From Streptomyces sp. AJS327 (lineage in GTDB: Bacteria; Actinomycetota; Actinomycetes; Streptomycetales; Streptomycetaceae), in the NCBI RefSeq assembly GCF_013450295.1, contig NZ_SKBR01000002.1:954501-1018500 (forward strand): a DNA stretch of 64,000 bases, given 5' to 3'. The notes beneath the pieces were generated by a model, which saw only the letters and a list, made by a program, of their open reading frames with translations, was not told where the DNA came from and did no database searches. Both the position numbers and the translations under genes were made by a program. Below are positions 60,117 to 64,000 of the stretch, piece by piece. Numbering within the stretch: position 1 is the stretch's first letter; each line of letters opens with the position of its first letter.

Positions 60117-61561
60117 GCGCCGCCACGACCCCGGAGACCACCATGCCCACCACGCCGACCTCCGCGTCCGGTTCCCCGTCGTCGATGGACTTCCACCCCC
60201 GTCCGCGCGGTGGGGAGCCGCGGCCCTGGGCCTTCCCGGAGCCGCGGCGGGAGACGCTGCCCAACGGGCTGACGCTGCTGCGCTGTCACCGTCCCGGGCA
60301 GCAGGTCGTCGCGGTCGAGATCAATCTGGACGCCCCGCTGGACGCCGAGCCGGAGGGGCTGGACGGCGTCGCGACGCTGATGGCGCGGGCGCTGAGCGAG
60401 GGCACCGACAAGCACGACGCCGAGGAGTTCGCCGCCGAGCTGGAGCGCTGCGGCGCGACGCTCGACGCGCACGCCGACCACCCCGGGGTCCGCGTCGCGC
60501 TGGAGGTGCCGTCCTCCCGGCTGCCGAAGGCCCTGGGGCTCCTCGCCGACGCGCTCCGCGCCCCGGCCTTCGCGCCGAGCGAGGTCGAACGGCTCGTCCA
60601 GAACCGGCTGGACGAGATCCCGCACGAGCTGGCGAACCCGGCCCGGCGGGCGGCCCGGCAGTTCTACCGGGAGCTGTTCGAGGAGGGCACCCGGATCTCC
60701 CGCCCCCGCCAGGGCACCGAGGAGACGGTCGGCCGGATCGACGCCGCCGCCGTGCGCGCGTTCTACGAGACCCACGTCCGCCCCGCGACCACCACCGTCG
60801 TGGTGGTGGGGGACTTCTCGGAGATCGACCTGGACACCGCGCTGGCCGAGACGCTCGGCGCCTGGACGGGCTCCCAGGCTCCCGCGCGCGAGGTCAGGCC
60901 GGTCTCCTCGGACGACGCCGGCCGGGTCGTCATCGTGGACCGCCCGGGGGCGGTGCAGACCCAGCTGCTGATCGGCCGGGTCGGGCCCGACCGGCACGAC
61001 CGGGTCTGGCCCGCCCAGTTGCTGGGGATCTACACCCTGGGCGGCACCCCGACCGCCCGGCTGGACCGGGTGCTGCGCGAGGAGAAGGGCTACACCTACG
61101 GTGTGCGGGCCTTCGCCCAGGTCCTCCGCCCGCCGGGGACCGACGGGAGCCCCGGCACCGCGCTGCTGGCGATCAGCGGCTCGATCGCCACCGACGTCAC
61201 GGGTCCGGCGCTGGAGGACCTGTGGGGCGTGCTGCGCCGGGTCGCGGACGAGGGCCTCACCGACGACGAGCGGGACTTCGCGGTGCGGAACCTGGTCGGG
61301 GTGGCCCCGCTGAAGTACGAGATGGCGGTGTCGGTCGCGGGCACCCTGGCCGACCAGGTGGAGCAGGGGCTGCCGGACGACTTCCAGGCCCGGCTGTACG
61401 CGGCGCTCGCCGAGACCGGCACGGTCGAGGTGACCGCGGCGACGGTCAGCGCCTTCCCGCCGGACCGGCTGGTGACGGTGCTCGTCGGCGACGCCGAGCA
61501 GATCGCCGATCCCGTACGGGAGTTGGGCATCGGTGAGGTCACGGTGGTGCGGGGCGGCTGA
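60113..61561 (+). CDS. M16-like protein without zinc motif (partner subunit)
   Basis: In this 482-residue relative of the preceding protein, the HxxEH position reads TLMARALSEG, so no zinc is bound. The R/Y pair motif that completes the partner active site in M16B heterodimers is visible as LDRVLREEKGYTYGVRA. The N-terminal 35 residues are Ser/Thr/Pro-rich. GTG 60113 overlaps the upstream stop (GTGA), implying translational coupling and equal amounts of the two subunits. A 16-bp terminator follows. Confidence 0.92.
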   Translation: MSAATTPETTMPTTPTSASGSPSSMDFHPRPRGGEPRPWAFPEPRRETLPNGLTLLRCHRPGQQVVAVEINLDAPLDAEPEGLDGVATLMARALSEGTDKHDAEEFAAELERCGATLDAHADHPGVRVALEVPSSRLPKALGLLADALRAPAFAPSEVERLVQNRLDEIPHELANPARRAARQFYRELFEEGTRISRPRQGTEETVGRIDAAAVRAFYETHVRPATTTVVVVGDFSEIDLDTALAETLGAWTGSQAPAREVRPVSSDDAGRVVIVDRPGAVQTQLLIGRVGPDRHDRVWPAQLLGIYTLGGTPTARLDRVLREEKGYTYGVRAFAQVLRPPGTDGSPGTALLAISGSIATDVTGPALEDLWGVLRRVADEGLTDDERDFAVRNLVGVAPLKYEMAVSVAGTLADQVEQGLPDDFQARLYAALAETGTVEVTAATVSAFPPDRLVTVLVGDAEQIADPVRELGIGEVTVVRGG

Positions 61562-61587
61562 CCCCGGCGCCCACCGCGCCAGCCGAA

Positions 61588-61632
61588 CGCGGGTGGCCCC
61601 CGGTGTCGCAGAGACGCCGGGGGCCACCCGCG
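61588..61632 (+). terminator. Terminator of the M16 operon
   Basis: A 16-bp perfect stem (61588-61603 with 61617-61632) lies 26 bp after the stop. Confidence 0.85.
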
Positions 61633-61697
61633 TGTCCGTTTCGGTCGCTGTTGTGGGGGATCGCAGTGTGGGGTGCGCGACAGCGGGCCGGATTTCT

Positions 61698-61726
61698 TTG
61701 GTGGTTCGGCAATGCCCCATTTAGCT
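61698..61726 (+). promoter_or_regulatory. Promoter of the riboswitch-controlled M23 gene
   Basis: TTGGTG (61698-61703), a 17-bp spacer and TTAGCT (61721-61726) form a good vegetative promoter. Transcription would begin near 61733, giving a leader of about 200 nt that contains the riboswitch. Confidence 0.65.
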
Positions 61727-61770
61727 TCGTTGCCGCTGTTCGTCAGATCTGACCGCACCAGGCGGTCACC

Positions 61771-61912
61771 GCGCAGCGATCGCCGAGTTCCCCGGCGCGA
61801 GCCGGGGGAGCCGGGGACCCATCGCACGTCCCTGGGGTGAGTCGGGCGGCCTTCGGGCGGCCCGTAGGAGACCTTCCTGCTCCGAACCCGTCAGCTAACC
61901 CGGTAGGCGAGA
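61771..61912 (+). promoter_or_regulatory. c-di-AMP riboswitch (ydaO/yuaA type)
   Basis: The leader carries the conserved pieces of this RNA in order: CGCCGAGTTCC, GGGGGAGCCGGGGACCCA, CTGGGGTGA, TAGGAGACCTTCC, CCGAACCCGTCAGCTAACC and the closing CGGTAGGCG. Variable hairpins fill the gaps. In Streptomyces these riboswitches lie upstream of cell-wall hydrolase genes and shut off expression when c-di-AMP binds. Here it precedes an M23 endopeptidase gene, with the ribosome site directly after the aptamer. Confidence 0.9.
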
Positions 61913-61937
61913 AGGAAGGAAAGGAGTGCGCCACAGC

Positions 61938-62789
61938 ATGGCGTTCACCCGTCCCACCGGGAAGCACCGCAAGCCGAGCCGCGCCCGCCGGGCCGGAGCG
62001 CGGGTGGCGGGCACCGCCTCGCTCGCCGCGGTCGGCGGCGTCGGAGTCCTCGCCGCCCCGGCCTCCGCCGTCGAGGCGTCCGCGCCGCTGCCGAGCACCG
62101 GCCTCAGCCAGGCCGTCGAGGTCGGTGATCCGCTCGCGGAGACCCTGCACGACCAGGCTGACACGCAGCAGCTCGTCGCCGTGAAGGCCGAGGCGCAGTC
62201 CGAGGCCGAACGGCAGGCGGTCGTGGCGAAGAAGAAGGCGGAGGCGAAGAAGAAGGCCGAGAGCGAGCGGCGCGCGGCGGCCGAGCGGGCCGAGCGGAAG
62301 AAGGAGCGGGAGCGCGCGGAGCGGCAGCGTGCCGAGCGGCGGAGCGTCTCGCGAAGCGCCGACCGGGGCACCGCGAACTCCTCCGGCTACGTGGCGCCGG
62401 TGGCCGGTGCCACGCTGTCCACCGGGTACCAGCAGAGCGGCGGCATGTGGTCCTCCGGTTCGCACACCGGTGTGGACTTCCGCGCCGGCATGAACACCCC
62501 GGTGCGGTCGGTCGCCGGGGGCGAGGTGGTCGAGGCCGGGGACGGCGGCTCCTACGGCGTGAACGTGGTCGTGCGCCACGCGGACGGCAGGTACTCCCAG
62601 TACGCGCACCTCTCCTCGACCTCGGTCTCGGTCGGGCAGTCCGTCTCGGCGGGTGAGCGGATCGGGCTCTCCGGCTCCACCGGCAACTCCTCCGGCCCGC
62701 ACCTGCACTTCGAGATCCGCACCGGTCCCGACTACGGCTCGGACATCGACCCCGTCGCCTACCTGCGCGGCAAGGGCGTCGGTATCTGA
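61938..62789 (+). CDS. Secreted M23 endopeptidase
   Basis: This 283-residue exported LytM-type peptidase cuts peptidoglycan cross-bridges. It has a signal peptide (about 1-44, GTASLAAVGGVGVLAAPASA), a highly charged coiled-coil stretch (about 86-139, KKKAEAKKKAESERR and similar), then the M23 domain with zinc ligands His176 and Asp180 (SHTGVDFRAG), His224 (YAHL) and His257 (GPHLHFE). ATG 61938 is preferred; an in-frame GTG at 61926 is an alternative. It is controlled by the c-di-AMP riboswitch upstream, which ties wall hydrolysis to osmotic or developmental signals. Confidence 0.95.
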   Translation: MAFTRPTGKHRKPSRARRAGARVAGTASLAAVGGVGVLAAPASAVEASAPLPSTGLSQAVEVGDPLAETLHDQADTQQLVAVKAEAQSEAERQAVVAKKKAEAKKKAESERRAAAERAERKKERERAERQRAERRSVSRSADRGTANSSGYVAPVAGATLSTGYQQSGGMWSSGSHTGVDFRAGMNTPVRSVAGGEVVEAGDGGSYGVNVVVRHADGRYSQYAHLSSTSVSVGQSVSAGERIGLSGSTGNSSGPHLHFEIRTGPDYGSDIDPVAYLRGKGVGI

Positions 62790-62823
62790 GGACCGCCACC
62801 TCCGGGGACCGCCACGGCGCACC

Positions 62824-62854
62824 GGGCACCCGCGCCCCGAGGGGCCGGGTGCCC
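62824..62854. terminator. Terminator between M23 and ptsH genes
   Basis: A 9-bp stem (62824-62832 with 62846-62854) with an inner GCCCC/GGGGC extension lies in the convergent gap. Confidence 0.6.
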
Positions 62855-62949
62855 GCGTCCGTCCCGCTCCGCGCCCAGGCCGGTGCTGGCGGGGCGACCC
62901 GCGCGACCGCCCGGCGGTCACCGGCCGGGCCGCCGGGGCCGTGGCCTGG

Positions 62950-63234
62950 TCAGACCGTGCCGGGCAGCTCCTCCAGCCCCTCGGCGACCAGCTTCGCCAG
63001 CCGGTCGAGGGCCGGTCCCGCGTCCTCCGCCTCGGAGGCGAGGACGATCTCGTCGCCGCCCTCGGCGCCCAGCCCGAGGACGCCCAGCATCGAGCCGGCG
63101 TTGACCGGGGTGCCGTCCGCGCCCTTCCGCACCGTCACGGGAACGCCGGCCGCGGCTGCCGCCCGGCAGAAGATCGAGGCGGGGCGGGCGTGCAGGCCCT
63201 CGGCCCAGCCGACGGTGACGCTGCGCTCAACCAT
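62950..63234 (-). CDS. ptsH: Phosphocarrier protein HPr
   Basis: This 94-residue carrier belongs to the sugar phosphotransferase system. The phosphorylated His15 is in GLHARPAS; the region around Ser48 (VNAGSMLGVLGLG) corresponds to the Ser46 segment of other HPr proteins. ATG 63234 follows GAAGGAC-like AGGACTTCACC. The gene is monocistronic here; ptsI and crr are not in the window. Confidence 0.96.
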   Translation of the reverse strand: MVERSVTVGWAEGLHARPASIFCRAAAAAGVPVTVRKGADGTPVNAGSMLGVLGLGAEGGDEIVLASEAEDAGPALDRLAKLVAEGLEELPGTV

Positions 63235-63559
63235 GGTGAAGTCCTTCGCGATTCGGTGCCGTATCCAGCACGGTGTGGATCTGTGTGGTCCCGCGCGGAG
63301 CCGCGCGGGACCATGGGTGCCCGGGCGCGCCCGTACCGATCCGTGAGGTGCGGGCCGGCCGACGAGTACGCGCCGTCCGGGCGGGTCCGGTCAGTGGCGG
63401 ATGGTCCGGGTTGGTCCGGTTCAGCCCGGATCCTTCCACAGTCGCCCTGTCCGGTCCGGACCAGTTTCGCACGGAGGTTCGGCGTTCCTCCCCGGCCCCG
63501 CCCGCCGACCAGCGCGAAGAGGGGTTCCCCGCCGCGCCGCGCGGCCTAGGGTGGGCCCC
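63235..63559. other. Divergent region ptsH-pat with hairpin and GTCCGG repeats
   Basis: No gene is seen. A 13-bp hairpin (63286-63298 with 63301-63313) lies in the ptsH leader. Six copies of GTCCGG are clustered between 63375 and 63459, ending in the palindrome GGTCCGGACC (63453-63462). Confidence 0.5.
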
Positions 63560-64000
63560 ATGCCGACTGCGGAAGAACGCGCGTACCCCGCCCACTGGGA
63601 AGCCGACGTGCTGTTGCGGGACGGCGGCGCCGCGCGGATCCGGCCCATCACCCCCGACGACGCCGACCGACTCGTCGACTTCTACGAGCAGGTCTCGGAC
63701 GAGTCGAAGTACTACCGCTTCTTCGCGCCCTACCCCCGGCTGTCCGACCGCGATGTGCGGCGTTTCACCCACCACGACTACGACGACCGCGTCGGGCTGG
63801 CCGCCACCGTGGGCGGTGAGTTCATCGCCACCGTCCGATACGACCGGGTGGACGACGCGGGCCGCGCCGCCAGCGCCCCCGCCGACCAGGCCGAGGTCGC
63901 CTTCCTGGTCCGCGACGACCACCAGGGCCGGGGCGTGGCCTCCGCGCTGCTGGAACACATCGGGGCCGTCGCCCGGGAGCGCGGTATCCGCCGCTTCACC
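63560..64000 (+). CDS. GNAT-family N-acetyltransferase, N-terminal part (Pat-like), runs off right edge
   Basis: The first 147 codons are present. The GNAT acetyl-CoA loop is visible as VAFLVRDDHQGRGVASALLEHIGAVARERG, preceded by IRPITPDDADRLVDFYEQVSDESKYYRFF. The latter stretch matches the GNAT half of bifunctional protein acetyltransferases fused to an NDP-forming acyl-CoA synthetase; in S. lividans PatA the GNAT domain comes first, from memory. Whether the synthetase half follows cannot be seen. TAGGGT at 63547-63552 lies 7 nt before ATG 63560, so the mRNA is probably leaderless. Confidence 0.85.
   Translation, partial: MPTAEERAYPAHWEADVLLRDGGAARIRPITPDDADRLVDFYEQVSDESKYYRFFAPYPRLSDRDVRRFTHHDYDDRVGLAATVGGEFIATVRYDRVDDAGRAASAPADQAEVAFLVRDDHQGRGVASALLEHIGAVARERGIRRFT

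Overview
The window is a high-GC actinobacterial chromosome segment, almost certainly from Streptomyces or a close relative. The evidence is codon use saturated with G/C at third positions, many GTG starts, several probably leaderless genes, and the gene order whiH - hrdB - trypsin-like protease - DUF7455 protein - parE ... parC - two M16 peptidases - M23 peptidase - ptsH. From memory (not checked here) this order matches the S. coelicolor SCO579x-SCO584x interval. No rRNA, tRNA, transposase, integrase or CRISPR array was seen.

Layout. (1) 1-2.9 kb is a small accessory module with lower GC: a partial minus-strand gene, a GntR/UTRA regulator preceded by three copies of a 14-bp palindrome, a YdcF-like protein, a small Cys-motif protein on the opposite strand, and a second very short GntR. 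(2) 3.0-10.2 kb is core: membrane protein, dapF, the RelA/SpoT homologue rshA, an M1 aminopeptidase and hflX (TTG start). (3) 10.4-18.2 kb holds two tandem lipoprotein serine proteases on the minus strand and a three-gene NRPS-independent siderophore (NIS) locus (IucA/IucC - GNAT - IucA/IucC). (4) 18.3-25.4 kb is DNA repair and dNTP supply: dinG, lexA (with its own operator), nrdR-nrdJ (with paired NrdR-like boxes). (5) 25.8-31.9 kb is accessory metabolism: a P450, a quinone-oxidoreductase-like MDR enzyme, a TetR regulator with twin operators, an amidase, a YdbC-like protein and a histidine phosphatase. (6) 32.3-44.2 kb: rnhB, an orphan domain resembling a UvrD C-terminus, a RecQ-phosphoribosyltransferase fusion, a 1.3-kb stretch without an intact gene, a DUF4192 protein, a glycogen-debranching-like protein, an NrtR-type regulator and an ABC ATPase-permease fusion. 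(7) 44.3-48.8 kb: whiH behind a WhiG-type promoter, hrdB, a secreted trypsin-like protease and a small zinc-ribbon-like protein. (8) 49.2-58.2 kb: parE and parC flank a CitA-like sensor kinase, a sucrase/ferredoxin-like protein under a probable iron box, and a CobW-family GTPase. (9) 58.7-64 kb: a catalytic/non-catalytic M16 peptidase pair, an M23 endopeptidase controlled by a ydaO-type c-di-AMP riboswitch, HPr, and the start of a Pat-like GNAT protein.

How the parts fit. Several regulatory circuits can be read directly: LexA autorepression, NrdR control of the B12-dependent reductase, developmental control of whiH by sigma-WhiG, iron control of the sucrase/ferredoxin gene, and c-di-AMP control of cell-wall hydrolysis. 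The least explained items are the left accessory module, the siderophore locus that lacks amine-hydroxylating and decarboxylating enzymes, the paired proteases with a shared unknown N-terminal module, the RecQ-PRTase fusion next to the helicase-like orphan domain, and the degenerate 36.3-37.6 kb stretch.
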